The notes: generated by a model from the letters alone, not told the origin. 64,000 nt of DNA from CAYVQA01 sp045119035 (GCA_045119035.1 JBGVCU010000034.1:1-64000), one strand, 5' to 3'; counted from the first letter of the stretch, positions 17,070-26,010 are shown. Made by a program: numbers and translations.

Positions 17070-17104
17070 ACATTTTTTTGTATTTTTTTAAAGTAATATA
17101 CTTT

Positions 17105-18070
17105 TTATAGTTTTCTATTGCTGTTTATCATTATTATTCTTTCAAAATCTTCATAGATAAAATCAAATAATTCATTGTTATTAATATATGTTAAATCAAT
17201 TGAATAGTTATAATTTGATAAAGATTTTTTTAATATCTCATATAACATTAAATTACCTACTTCAATTTTTTGATAGATTCCTTTTTCAAATATTGAATCA
17301 AAATACATTGACAAATGGTTCATATTTAATTCATTTAATGCAAGTGGTGTTAAAAGTTTCTTTTCTGTTTCATCGTAACTAGATATAATGATTCGAAACT
17401 CACTTGGTACAATCGGTCCTAAATATCGCATACTAATATTTAATGATTTTTTTAGAAGTTTTTTATTCTTTTTTATTTCGAAAATCGGAAAATATAATTT
17501 ATTCTTTAAATTAACCATATATAATTGTGGTTTAATAAATTTAATTTTATTATTTGTATAGAATAATAAAGATCCTTCTTTTATATTTACTCTATTAATA
17601 TCAATATAATTAAATAAACTAATTAATTCATCTAAGATAATTTCTAAATTTTTAAAGTCTTCTTCTTTTAAAATCTCTAATTCTTTATTAATATTTTTAT
17701 ACTCAAATGAACAATATAAATCATTATTATTTAATTTCACATTGTTTTGATTATATATATCTTTCATTTTGTTATCTAACATTGAAGCATAAATATATTC
17801 TAGTATATATACTGATGATTCATTATAAAAAGACTTTTTAATTCCATCTAATAGATATATATTTTTTTGTTCTTTTGCTTTTTCAAGATATTCCAAATAT
17901 AAATAACTACTTAAATTATCTGGATATATTTTTATTATGTTATTTTTTATTTCAATTGTATATGTGACATCATCTATTTCTATAACAACAATGTTGTCAA
18001 TATTAATATTTTTCCATGGTGCTAAATCTTGAATAATATTACTTTTATTAATTAAATCTTTATATAACAT
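17105..18070 (-). CDS. Unrecognised protein, fourth gene of the TerB/BrxD-like/helicase operon
   Basis: A 321-residue soluble protein, Lys/Asn/Ile-rich, with no signal peptide, transmembrane helix or nucleotide-binding motif. The N-terminal segment LAPWKNINIDNIVVIEID (about residues 16-33) loosely recalls the start of DUF6930/DUF7309-type domains, but I am not confident of this. It starts 23 bases after the helicase stop, with its own GGGGGT ribosome site, so it is the last gene of the operon that begins with the TerB protein. Its position suggests it works with the ATPase and helicase, perhaps as a target- or partner-binding subunit. Function unknown. Confidence 0.65.
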   Translation of the reverse strand: MLYKDLINKSNIIQDLAPWKNINIDNIVVIEIDDVTYTIEIKNNIIKIYPDNLSSYLYLEYLEKAKEQKNIYLLDGIKKSFYNESSVYILEYIYASMLDNKMKDIYNQNNVKLNNNDLYCSFEYKNINKELEILKEEDFKNLEIILDELISLFNYIDINRVNIKEGSLLFYTNNKIKFIKPQLYMVNLKNKLYFPIFEIKKNKKLLKKSLNISMRYLGPIVPSEFRIIISSYDETEKKLLTPLALNELNMNHLSMYFDSIFEKGIYQKIEVGNLMLYEILKKSLSNYNYSIDLTYINNNELFDFIYEDFERIIMINSNRKL

Positions 18071-18093
18071 AATAGTACCCCCTTTTATATTAG

Positions 18094-20193
18094 TTATTTA
18101 AAAATCTTTTTTAAATTTTTTATATCTAAGTAATTTTCTTTAAAAGCTTTTTTTAGTAATTGTTCTGGTATATATTCATCATATTTACCTTTTTTACTAA
18201 AATTTAAATCAAATTTAAATTCAGTATCTTCATTAATATTATTAATATATTCTAATACATCATATAAATTATTTGTATTAATTTTTATACCAAGTGGAAT
18301 GAAACCTTCAAAAATTGGTTTTACAATAAATTTTGAATTTAACAAATAATATAATGTTAAGAAATTTTTTGTACCTAAAAAAGGCATTAAAATAAATTCG
18401 TTATTTTGCGATTGTATAAAATAATCACATATAAATTCATATTGATTAAAAACATTAAAACATTCTTGATATTTATCGTTTGCACTTTTTGATAAAAATT
18501 TAAAATCATATTTATATGATAAAATATCTTTTAAATTTTTCATTACTTCATCATCGATAATTGTTAATCCACTACTTTCCCAAGATGTATCTTGATATTT
18601 TGTAGTTTCTTTTACATTAATTGTTTTAGTTTTTGTGTTTACTTCAATTATTTCCCAACTAGATCCTGCTAAATTAAATGTAGATCCAATTGGTAATTTC
18701 TTTTGAATTGATCCTATTAATTTCCCATTAAAAATAACTTCATAATCTTTCTCTGTTTTAAAAGTAGAATAGAATTCAAAATTATTAACTATTTGTTCAC
18801 CTTCACTTGCTAAATATAAACCATTGTTTGAAACTTCTATTAGTTCACATTTTATTAAGTAATTTAATAATAGTTTATAATCTTCTTGTGTGATATTACT
18901 AAAAACAGATATTGTTAATAATATACTTGCTAATTTTTTTGGTAATATACCTGGATTATTATGTATTACACTTAATGTCTGATGAACAAGTGTGCTATAT
19001 GGATATTTATCAATTGAAATTTCTTCTAAATGTCTTGTTTTAATATATAAAGATATTAAACTAATTGCATACATGAAATTCCATGAAAAAGAATCATCAC
19101 CAAGTTCATTTTTAAAACAGAAACACATTTCTTTAATACCATTAGTTCTTCCTGTTCTTCCTAAACGTTGAACAAAACTTGAAATAGAAAGAGGAGTATC
19201 AATTTGAATTACACGCTCTAATGTTCCAAGATCAATTCCAAGTTCAAGTGTCATTGTAGCTACAGCTGATATTGGCATATCTTCTTTTTTCATTTTTAAT
19301 TCTACTTCATCTCTTAATGTTTTTGATATATTACCATGATGCACTAAAATATAGTTATTTCCGTTTATATCTTTATTAATCTTTTTTAGATTATGAGCTG
19401 TTTTTTCTACTTCTTTTTTAGAATTTGCAAAGACAATACACTTTCTTCCATTAATTAATTGATAGATATATTTATAATATTTTTTTTCATCACTAATACT
19501 TTCAACATTATTATATAACATTAAAATGTTGGATTTTGTCGAATTTTGTAAATTAGTTAAAATTTTTGAAAATTTTTTAGAACTTATAAAATTTGCTGCA
19601 TTTTCTAAGTTACCAATAGTTGCACTTAAACCAATTCTTCTTATTGATTTATTTAATATTTTTTCTAATCTTTCTATTAAACTCATCATATGAATTCCAC
19701 GAGATGAATCTAAGAAATAATGAACTTCATCAATTACAACAAAGTCTAAATTTTTAAAAATTGTTGGTATTTCTGATGTATGATTTAAAAATAAAGACTC
19801 TATTGATTCTGGGGTAATTTGTAATATAATATTATCTGTATTTAATGCTTTTTCTTTCTGATATGAACTTACATCTCCGTGCCATCTAAACACTTTGATA
19901 TTTCCTTTTTCTAAAGATTCTGATAATCTTAAAAATTGATCGTTAATAAGTGCTTTTAATGGACTAATATATAATGTTACAATACCTTGTTTTGGATTAT
20001 TATACATTTTAGTTATAATTGGAAATAGGGCAGCTTCCGTTTTACCAGAAGCAGTTGGAGATGCAATTAAACAATTTTCATCTGAATTTAAGATAACTTC
20101 AGCTGCATCAAGCTGAATAGGGCGAAGTGATTGCCACTCTTGTTTATATATATACTCCTGAATAAAAGGAGCAAAATCTTTTATTGAAATCAT
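18094..20193 (-). CDS. Lhr-like superfamily 2 DNA/RNA helicase (BrxHI-like)
   Basis: A 699-residue DExH helicase. Motifs seen: Walker A ASPTASGKTE (about residue 46), DEVH (about 156), SAT (about 188) and motif VI QRLGRTGR (about 344). The shape, two RecA domains plus a 300-residue C-terminal region, resembles short Lhr-type helicases, including BrxHI of type 2 BREX. The ATG overlaps the TGA stop of the ATPase gene (ATGA), so the two proteins are made in step and likely act together. It probably moves along or unwinds nucleic acid for the system encoded by the operon. Confidence 0.85.
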   Translation of the reverse strand: MISIKDFAPFIQEYIYKQEWQSLRPIQLDAAEVILNSDENCLIASPTASGKTEAALFPIITKMYNNPKQGIVTLYISPLKALINDQFLRLSESLEKGNIKVFRWHGDVSSYQKEKALNTDNIILQITPESIESLFLNHTSEIPTIFKNLDFVVIDEVHYFLDSSRGIHMMSLIERLEKILNKSIRRIGLSATIGNLENAANFISSKKFSKILTNLQNSTKSNILMLYNNVESISDEKKYYKYIYQLINGRKCIVFANSKKEVEKTAHNLKKINKDINGNNYILVHHGNISKTLRDEVELKMKKEDMPISAVATMTLELGIDLGTLERVIQIDTPLSISSFVQRLGRTGRTNGIKEMCFCFKNELGDDSFSWNFMYAISLISLYIKTRHLEEISIDKYPYSTLVHQTLSVIHNNPGILPKKLASILLTISVFSNITQEDYKLLLNYLIKCELIEVSNNGLYLASEGEQIVNNFEFYSTFKTEKDYEVIFNGKLIGSIQKKLPIGSTFNLAGSSWEIIEVNTKTKTINVKETTKYQDTSWESSGLTIIDDEVMKNLKDILSYKYDFKFLSKSANDKYQECFNVFNQYEFICDYFIQSQNNEFILMPFLGTKNFLTLYYLLNSKFIVKPIFEGFIPLGIKINTNNLYDVLEYINNINEDTEFKFDLNFSKKGKYDEYIPEQLLKKAFKENYLDIKNLKKIFK

Positions 20194-21500
20194 AGTTCAA
20201 ATTCAGCAAAATCTTCAATTTCTTCTTCAAATGATGCGAATTGGAAGTTATCTTTTTGAATAATTTCTTTAATTGTTTTTTGAGGATATTGATATAAAAT
20301 ATTTAATATTTCAATAAAGTCTCTTATTACTTCACGTGGAGTAATATATGAAGTTGTACCAACTCTTGAATATTCTATTTTAATAAATTCAGCAATCTCA
20401 GTTGTTGATAGTTTTACCGAATAATTATTAAGCTTACCATGTATAATAGCAATCTTTTCAAGCAAAATTAACATTTCTTCATAATTAAGAGGTTTTAATT
20501 CAATAATAGGAGCTAATATATCTCTAATTTCACTTGATGTAAATCTACTAGATTTAAGACGAGATTTTAACGCTTCATAGCTAAATAATCCACGTCTATT
20601 ATCTTCTATACATTCTGGAGTTCCACCCATTATAAATCCTAGATGTTTTGCTTTTCCTTGAAGTGTATCATTATACATCATTAAAATCATTTCATAGTTT
20701 TGTTGACGAGTAACACTATGTGGTATTTTATATATATTTACAAGTTCATCAATTAAAATTAATAATCCTGTATATCCTGCATTTACAACAAATGCCGCAA
20801 GTAATTTTAAATAATCATACCAATTACTATCGTTAATTATATTCGAAATACCTAAATCTTGTTTAGCTTCTGATTTTAATCTATATTCACCACGAATAAA
20901 TCTTAAAACTTTTTGCATTGTATCTTGATCATCATCCATATATGCATGGTAATATTTTAATAATATTTTAGCAAAATCAAATCCATTAACATTTTCTTGT
21001 AATACATCTACTACTTTATAGATTTTAATTTCTAAATATTTCTTAAAATTTTCATTATCTTTTGTAATACTATTTTCTTCCATAACTTGTATTTGAAGAT
21101 TATTTAACCATTTTTGAAGCAGTAAATTTAGTGCTCCACCTTCAGGTTTTGTTTTTGTAGACATATTTTTTATTAATTCTTTATATGTAGCAAGACCTTG
21201 ATTATGGTTTCCGTAAAATCTTCTACTAGGAGAAAGATCGGCATCAACTACAACAAAAGAAGAATCAAGTGCATATGATTTCATCATTTGAAGTAGAAAA
21301 CTTTTTCCACTACCATATCTACCAACAATGAAACGACATGTTGCACCACCTGCTTTTATTGTTTCAATATCTGAAAGTAAAGAATTAATTTCATCTTTTC
21401 TTCCTACAGATATATAAGGTAGACCTACGCGAGGAACTACTCCTCCTTTTAAAGAGTTAAGTAAACCACTAGCTATACGAACAGGAATTTTTTCAGTCAT
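20190..21500 (-). CDS. BrxD-like (DUF2791) P-loop ATPase
   Basis: A 436-residue ATPase of the BREX ATP-binding/DUF2791 family, close to the family length. Walker A is GRYGSGKS (about residue 62) and Walker B is LLILIDEL (about 247). The N-terminal stretch IPVRIASGLLNSL, preceding PRVGLPYISVGR, is characteristic of the group. In type 2 BREX (Pgl) operons, a DUF2791 protein called BrxD accompanies the Lhr-like helicase BrxHI; here the same pair is coupled by a 4-base overlap, but with a TerB protein and no BREX methylase or PglZ. The role in loading or driving the helicase is inference. Confidence 0.82.
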   Translation of the reverse strand: MTEKIPVRIASGLLNSLKGGVVPRVGLPYISVGRKDEINSLLSDIETIKAGGATCRFIVGRYGSGKSFLLQMMKSYALDSSFVVVDADLSPSRRFYGNHNQGLATYKELIKNMSTKTKPEGGALNLLLQKWLNNLQIQVMEENSITKDNENFKKYLEIKIYKVVDVLQENVNGFDFAKILLKYYHAYMDDDQDTMQKVLRFIRGEYRLKSEAKQDLGISNIINDSNWYDYLKLLAAFVVNAGYTGLLILIDELVNIYKIPHSVTRQQNYEMILMMYNDTLQGKAKHLGFIMGGTPECIEDNRRGLFSYEALKSRLKSSRFTSSEIRDILAPIIELKPLNYEEMLILLEKIAIIHGKLNNYSVKLSTTEIAEFIKIEYSRVGTTSYITPREVIRDFIEILNILYQYPQKTIKEIIQKDNFQFASFEEEIEDFAEFEL

Positions 21501-21504
21501 AAAT

Positions 21505-23076
21505 TTACTCCTTTATTATTTCTTTTAAGTTATCTAAATATTCAGGATAAATAACTACTTCATCCATCATATCTTCAATTATATTATCTTCTAATAAATC
21601 AAATGCAAGTTCATTAATACTTTCAATTAAAACTTCCATAAGAATATTATTATCTTTACAATATTTATTGATTTCTAAATACGGATCCATGTTTATTACT
21701 TTCTTTAGAAATTCTTTTTGAATTAAAGTTAATTCATTATAAAAACCGTTCCATGATTTATCAATTTCTTTTTCTATTGTTTCAATATATATATCTTCTT
21801 CTTTATCAAATTCTGTAATAAGCTTAGAAGATACTTCGTTTGATATTAATCTGATTTTATTTAATTTTGATAAATCAATTTCAATATTTGAATCGTTTAA
21901 TTCTCGATATACTTCTTTTCTTACAATATCATCAATAATATATTCTAGTTCATTTACGAATTTATCAAATGATGATACTTCTATATATCTAGGATATTCT
22001 TTCTTTTTTATATTACGATAGTTTTTTTCAAGACGTATATAATATTCAATTAAACTAAATATATATCTATTTACTTTTGAATAAGCAAAATCATAATAAT
22101 AAGTTATACTATTTATATAGTTTCCTTGGAATAAAATATTTATTTTGTTATCAAAATTTATATGTTTTTCATAGTTTAATAAATCAACTTTATCTTTTGA
22201 CACAAAGAAATTTAAATAGTCAAATCGATATATATTATTAATCTTTTTATAAATCAATTTACTAAAATGTTGATTATTATCTTTAAAATAAATATTTAAC
22301 TTATATAAAACTTTTCTTAGAATCTTTTTGAACTTTTTTTCTTCTTTTTCAAAAAAGACATTATCAGTCATATAATTTTTAACATAATAATTATATATAT
22401 CTTGATCGATTGATAAATTTAAATCACGATCAGAGTTTTCAATAAATATTTTTAAGAAAACATCTTTTGAATAAGTTTTTTCTACTTCAATATTATGTAA
22501 GTATATATATTCTAAAACAATTTGTTTAAAAATATTTTCATTTCTTGGTGATAAATATATTAAATTATCAAGTAAAAATACTAATATATCAAATCCCTCA
22601 TTAGCGTCTTTTACCCCAATTAAATTATATATTTCATTAACATATGTATAAATGAATTTTGAGTTTGTATATGTGAATATTCCTTTTCTAAGTTTTGTTC
22701 TCCATGTTAGATATCTTCTAAGTTCAAGTATGGAGAATTTTTTATATGAAAAGTAGGAATCCATCTGAGATAAAATTCCGGCTGTTGTATAGAAATTATT
22801 ATAATAATCTTCATATAAATATATATTTTCAAGTAATTTAGCTTCGGTCATAAATAATTTTTGCATATCGCTTAAAGATTGTAGGTTGTATTGAGATTCA
22901 TAAATTTTTAATAAATTCAATTTATCAACAAGGGGAATATCTTCATTAAATTTGTTTTCAACATATTCTTTTGTATAAATAACTTTATCTTGTTTTTCTA
23001 CAACTTTTTCTTTATTTTTATTCTCTATTTCGCTAATTATCTTGATTAATTCTTTAAATTCTATATCTCTTTTCAT
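21505..23076 (-). CDS. TerB-N/TerB-C domain protein
   Basis: A 523-residue protein, first in the operon. Residues about 75-200 match the TerB-N domain: a tyrosine-rich helix, the hallmark YLTWRTKLRKG (about 122-132) and the following YNEIYNLIG-type segment. The last 130 residues, ending in LLEDNIIED and a tyrosine-containing helix, match TerB-C. These domains flank TerB-type modules in predicted metal- or nucleic-acid-linked defence and stress systems. No transmembrane segment is seen. I take the second ATG (MKRDIEF) as start because the first lies too near GAGGT. It ends 4 bases before the ATPase gene's start. Confidence 0.75.
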   Translation of the reverse strand: MKRDIEFKELIKIISEIENKNKEKVVEKQDKVIYTKEYVENKFNEDIPLVDKLNLLKIYESQYNLQSLSDMQKLFMTEAKLLENIYLYEDYYNNFYTTAGILSQMDSYFSYKKFSILELRRYLTWRTKLRKGIFTYTNSKFIYTYVNEIYNLIGVKDANEGFDILVFLLDNLIYLSPRNENIFKQIVLEYIYLHNIEVEKTYSKDVFLKIFIENSDRDLNLSIDQDIYNYYVKNYMTDNVFFEKEEKKFKKILRKVLYKLNIYFKDNNQHFSKLIYKKINNIYRFDYLNFFVSKDKVDLLNYEKHINFDNKINILFQGNYINSITYYYDFAYSKVNRYIFSLIEYYIRLEKNYRNIKKKEYPRYIEVSSFDKFVNELEYIIDDIVRKEVYRELNDSNIEIDLSKLNKIRLISNEVSSKLITEFDKEEDIYIETIEKEIDKSWNGFYNELTLIQKEFLKKVINMDPYLEINKYCKDNNILMEVLIESINELAFDLLEDNIIEDMMDEVVIYPEYLDNLKEIIKE

Positions 23077-23104
23077 ATACATACCTCAATTTTAATTAAC
23101 TTAT

Positions 23105-23133
23105 ATTATATCATAAGAATAAAAATAAATCAA
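23105..23133 (-). promoter_or_regulatory. Sigma-A promoter of the TerB/BrxD-like/helicase operon
   Basis: Minus-strand TTGATT (23128-23133) and TATAAT (23105-23110) are 17 bases apart, placing the transcript start about 20-25 bases before the TerB-gene start codon. No operator-like repeat is visible, so constitutive expression is likely. Confidence 0.75.
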
Positions 23134-23151
23134 CTGATAAAAAATAAAAAT

Positions 23152-23174
23152 ATAGATTAGAAATTCTAACCTAT
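23152..23174 (-). terminator. Terminator of folT, overlapping its stop codon
   Basis: An 11-bp stem with one G-T pair (ATAGGTTAGAA with TTCTAATCTAT on the minus strand) is followed by T-rich sequence. The folT stop codon lies inside the stem, and the next promoter begins about 20 bases further on. Confidence 0.75.
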
Positions 23175-23714
23175 ATTTTTAAAATATTTTATTTTATTTG
23201 TCAAAATATATAATAAAGGGATATAAACAAAGGTTGTTACAATTGAAAGTATTAATCTAATAATAATGTTAATAAATGTTAAATTTACAGGATAGTTATA
23301 TATCTTACCATCAACAATTAAAGCTATACTGTTTACTAAAGAAGCAAACAATGCTCCTGCAATTACACATAAACTAACACTTAGTAGTTTTTTATTATAT
23401 TTGAATAAATACATAATAATACTTGGAATCAATCCCCAACACATTGTCGATAACATCCAAAGTGGTGTGGTTAAAGTAATACCATATTCACTGATAATAA
23501 TTTGCGTAATAAATGCTGTAACAAAACTTGTTAATGTACCAACCTTAATATTAAATAAAATTCCCGCAATCATTAGAGGAATACCATAAAAAGTAATTCG
23601 ATATGTATTAACTCCACCAAATAAAGAAATAGGGATACTAACTGATTCTAAAATAACTGCAAGTGAACTAAGTATACCTACAATGCAAATTTCATACACT
23701 AATTTTCTTTTCAT
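23166..23714 (-). CDS. folT: Folate ECF transporter, substrate-binding S component
   Basis: A 182-residue membrane protein with about six hydrophobic helices and the ECF S-component pattern (N-terminal MKRKLVYEICIVG, then a GGVNTYRIT-like loop after helix 1). With a shared EcfAA'T module, encoded elsewhere, it would import folates. The tetrahydrofolate riboswitch directly upstream names the substrate. I place the start at MKRKL, 7 bases after AAGGAGGTC; a longer frame reaching 23783 would run through the riboswitch and is not used. Monocistronic, with its own promoter and terminator. Confidence 0.85.
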   Translation of the reverse strand: MKRKLVYEICIVGILSSLAVILESVSIPISLFGGVNTYRITFYGIPLMIAGILFNIKVGTLTSFVTAFITQIIISEYGITLTTPLWMLSTMCWGLIPSIIMYLFKYNKKLLSVSLCVIAGALFASLVNSIALIVDGKIYNYPVNLTFINIIIRLILSIVTTFVYIPLLYILTNKIKYFKNIG

Positions 23715-23721
23715 AAAAAAA

Positions 23722-23763
23722 GACCTCCTTAAAAATAAAGAGAATCCGCAATATACAGCGGAT
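23722..23763 (-). promoter_or_regulatory. Expression platform of the folT riboswitch
   Basis: Two hairpins are possible. ATCCGC (23763-23758) can pair with GCGGAT (23749-23744), but ATCCGC also forms part of the aptamer pseudoknot/P1 edge, so the two folds exclude each other. Next to it, CTCTTT can pair with AAGGAG of the ribosome site. This suggests folate-controlled access to the ribosome site rather than transcription termination; the pairing is seen, the logic is inferred. Confidence 0.55.
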
Positions 23764-23845
23764 ACATTAATAAACCGCCACATAATGTGTTCGTCTATTT
23801 CATCATCCTTTGAAATAGCACTTAACGCTTATTAATTACTCTGTA
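23754..23845 (-). ncRNA. Tetrahydrofolate (THF) riboswitch aptamer
   Basis: On the minus strand the order of conserved pieces fits the THF class: P1 TACAG/CTGTA, P2 ATTAATAA/TTATTAAT, the core GCGTTAAGTG, P3 CTATTTC/GAAATAG with GGATG in its loop, then CGAAC, a short stem, GGCGG and ATCCGC. The loop GGATG can pair with TATCC of the P2-P1 joining strand, which is the known pseudoknot. It lies between a promoter and a FolT-type gene, the usual context. Tetrahydrofolate binding is expected to lower folT expression. Confidence 0.92.
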
Positions 23846-23850
23846 GAAAT

Positions 23851-23879
23851 ATTATATATTTTTTCAATAAATTAGTCAA
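23851..23879 (-). promoter_or_regulatory. Promoter of the THF riboswitch-folT transcript
   Basis: Minus-strand TTGACT (23874-23879), a 17-base spacer and TATAAT (23851-23856). The predicted start falls at about 23844, at the first base of aptamer helix P1, so the RNA begins with the riboswitch. Confidence 0.82.
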
Positions 23880-23903
23880 TTCAAATACAAGAAAGGGATA
23901 CTA

Positions 23904-24497
23904 ATGAACATTTTAAAACATTGGAAATTTAATTTACTTTTGTCGTTTATTTTTTTAGGAACAGGAATTTTGTTTCTTTTTCCTGACTTATCAATATATA
24001 TTATAAGTATATTTACAGGATTATTTATCCTATTATATTATATTTACAATGTAGTACCAAAATATCGAAAATTAAGAAATGTTAATTCAGAATGGATAAT
24101 GTGGGTTGTAATTGAATCTATTGTTTTAATTTGTTCTTCTTTACTTAGTTTTCTTACTCCAAAGTTAATTCTTGATTTATATATATTCAAATTTAATTTA
24201 AGTAATATTTTTGGATTAATTTTAGTTTTAGAGTCATTGGTAGGTATTATTAAATTATGTAATTTAATATATATTAAAAACTTAAATTATAGACCTAAAA
24301 AATATTTAAAATATATTTATTTATTAATATTGCTTATTGGAACATATATTTTATTTAATACATCAATTGATAATTTATATTTATCATATATATTAAGTGG
24401 CTTTTGTTTTATTTTATTTTTTATAAATTTTATCTTGTTTTTTAGAAATAAAAAAATAAGTAAATTAAAAAACAACAACTTAATAGAAAGTAAATAA
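23904..24497 (+). CDS. Six-helix membrane protein, DUF308/HdeD-like
   Basis: A 197-residue protein, almost wholly hydrophobic, with about six transmembrane helices and a short Lys/Asn-rich cytoplasmic tail. The arrangement of three helix pairs, with a FLGTGILFLFPDLS turn after the first helix, resembles the HdeD/DUF308 family. The family's function is not well understood; in enterobacteria a member is linked to acid resistance. The ribosome site is GAAAGGGA before ATG. It is on the plus strand, back to back with folT, and possibly co-transcribed into the oxidoreductase gene downstream, although that has its own promoter. Confidence 0.6.
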   Translation: MNILKHWKFNLLLSFIFLGTGILFLFPDLSIYIISIFTGLFILLYYIYNVVPKYRKLRNVNSEWIMWVVIESIVLICSSLLSFLTPKLILDLYIFKFNLSNIFGLILVLESLVGIIKLCNLIYIKNLNYRPKKYLKYIYLLILLIGTYILFNTSIDNLYLSYILSGFCFILFFINFILFFRNKKISKLKNNNLIESK

Positions 24498-24517
24498 TTT
24501 GACATTTTTCTATTTAT

Positions 24518-24546
24518 TTGCAAAATTCTTCTTTTTTGTGTATAAT
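24518..24546 (+). promoter_or_regulatory. Promoter of the FAD oxidoreductase gene
   Basis: TTGCAA (24518-24523), 17 bases, TATAAT (24541-24546), preceded at once by TGTG, about 38 bases before the start codon. Confidence 0.75.
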
Positions 24547-24583
24547 ATGTTAGTATTTAACTTATTATCTTAAAGGAGGGTTT

Positions 24584-25999
24584 ATGGCAAATAAATATGA
24601 TGTTATTATCGTTGGTGGAGGACCAATGGGGATTTTTACTGCTTACGAATTATTACTAAAGGCACCTAATAAAAAATTTCTATTAATAGATAAAGGGCAT
24701 GATATTTATAACCGTAAATGTCCAATTCTTGAAAAGAAATTAAAACAATGTCCAAAAAATAAAAAAGGTCAAGCTGGATGTTTTCCAAGTTGTTCAATGA
24801 CATCTGGATTTGGTGGATGTGGAGCATATAGTGATGGTAAATTCAATATTACTAGCGAATTTGGTGGATGGATGACTGAATATTTACCTGATGATGAAGT
24901 TATCGATTTAATCAAATATGTTGATAATATTAATTTAGAACATGGTGCACCTACTGAAACAACAAATCCAAATACACCTAAAGTATTAGAAATTGAAGCA
25001 AGAGGAATTGCGCATGGTTTAAAACTTCTTCGTAGTGAAGTTAGACACCTAGGTACTGAAATTAACTTACAAGTTCTTAAAAATATTTATGAACATATGA
25101 AACCAAACATGGACTTCTTATTTAAAACAGAAGTATTAGATATTATTGTTGAAGATAATGAAGTAAAAGGTGTTACTACTCCAGATGGTGAAATCTTAGC
25201 TGATTATGTTATTTTAGGTGTTGGAAGAAATGGTGCAGATTGGCTTGTTAGAACACTTAAAAATCATGATATTAAATTTAGCAATAATAAAGTTGATGTC
25301 GGTGTTCGTGTAGAAACTAACGATATTGTTATGAAAGAAATCAATGAAACTTTATATGAAGGTAAATTCATCTTCAATACAAGTGTAGGTACAACTGTAA
25401 GAACTTTCTGTAGTAACCCATCAGGGCATGTTGTTATTGAAAATCATAATGGTATTATGGTATGTAATGGGCATGCTTATCATGATCAAAAATTAGGTTC
25501 TCGTAATACAAACTTCGCTTTACTTGTATCACATGAATTTGATGAACCATTTAATAATCCTAACGATTTTGCTTATGAAATTTCAAAACTTGCTAATAAA
25601 CTAAGTGGTGGTGGAGTAATCGTTCAAAAATATGGTGATATTAAAAAAGGCCGTCGTTCAACTGATAGAAGAATTGCTGAAGGATTTGTTAAACCAACAC
25701 TAACAGAAGCAGTTCCAGGGGACTTAGGATTAGTTCTTCCATATAACACTATGAAGTCATTAATAGAAATGATTGAAGCACTTGATTATGTAACTCCAGG
25801 TATTGGAAACGATCATACATTATTCTATGGAGTAGAAGCAAAATTCTATAGTGATCGTCCTGAAGTTGATAAAAACTTTGAAACAAAAATTAAGAATTTA
25901 TATGTAGGTGGAGATGGAGCAGGTATTACCAGAGGCCTAGCACAAGCCGGAGCAAACGGTGTTCATGTAGCTCGTCATATCGCATCAAAATTAAAGTAA
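24584..25999 (+). CDS. NAD(P)/FAD-dependent oxidoreductase (COG2509-like)
   Basis: A 471-residue flavoprotein. The N-terminal Rossmann motif is VIIVGGGPMG (about residues 7-16), and the C-terminal FAD motif YVGGDGAGITRGLAQAGANG is near residue 440-460. Residues about 46-90 are rich in cysteine (CPILEKKLKQC, then GCFPSC and GFGGCG), a feature of this family of uncharacterised dehydrogenases common in Firmicutes and chlamydiae-plastid lines. The substrate is unknown. It has its own promoter, a strong AGGAGG site and a terminator, so it is a single-gene unit; better GC content and codon choice than its neighbours suggest high expression. Confidence 0.8.
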   Translation: MANKYDVIIVGGGPMGIFTAYELLLKAPNKKFLLIDKGHDIYNRKCPILEKKLKQCPKNKKGQAGCFPSCSMTSGFGGCGAYSDGKFNITSEFGGWMTEYLPDDEVIDLIKYVDNINLEHGAPTETTNPNTPKVLEIEARGIAHGLKLLRSEVRHLGTEINLQVLKNIYEHMKPNMDFLFKTEVLDIIVEDNEVKGVTTPDGEILADYVILGVGRNGADWLVRTLKNHDIKFSNNKVDVGVRVETNDIVMKEINETLYEGKFIFNTSVGTTVRTFCSNPSGHVVIENHNGIMVCNGHAYHDQKLGSRNTNFALLVSHEFDEPFNNPNDFAYEISKLANKLSGGGVIVQKYGDIKKGRRSTDRRIAEGFVKPTLTEAVPGDLGLVLPYNTMKSLIEMIEALDYVTPGIGNDHTLFYGVEAKFYSDRPEVDKNFETKIKNLYVGGDGAGITRGLAQAGANGVHVARHIASKLK

Positions 26000-26010
26000 A
26001 AAGTAAAATA

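Noticed and set aside
17105..23133. A complete BREX system
   Set aside because: No PglX-type methylase, PglZ, BrxC/PglY, BrxA or BrxB gene is seen; only the DUF2791 ATPase and Lhr-like helicase parts are present.
23715..23783. Upstream extension of folT to a longer N-terminus
   Set aside because: The extension would translate the THF riboswitch; the ribosome site AAGGAGG lies inside it and points to the ATG at 23714.
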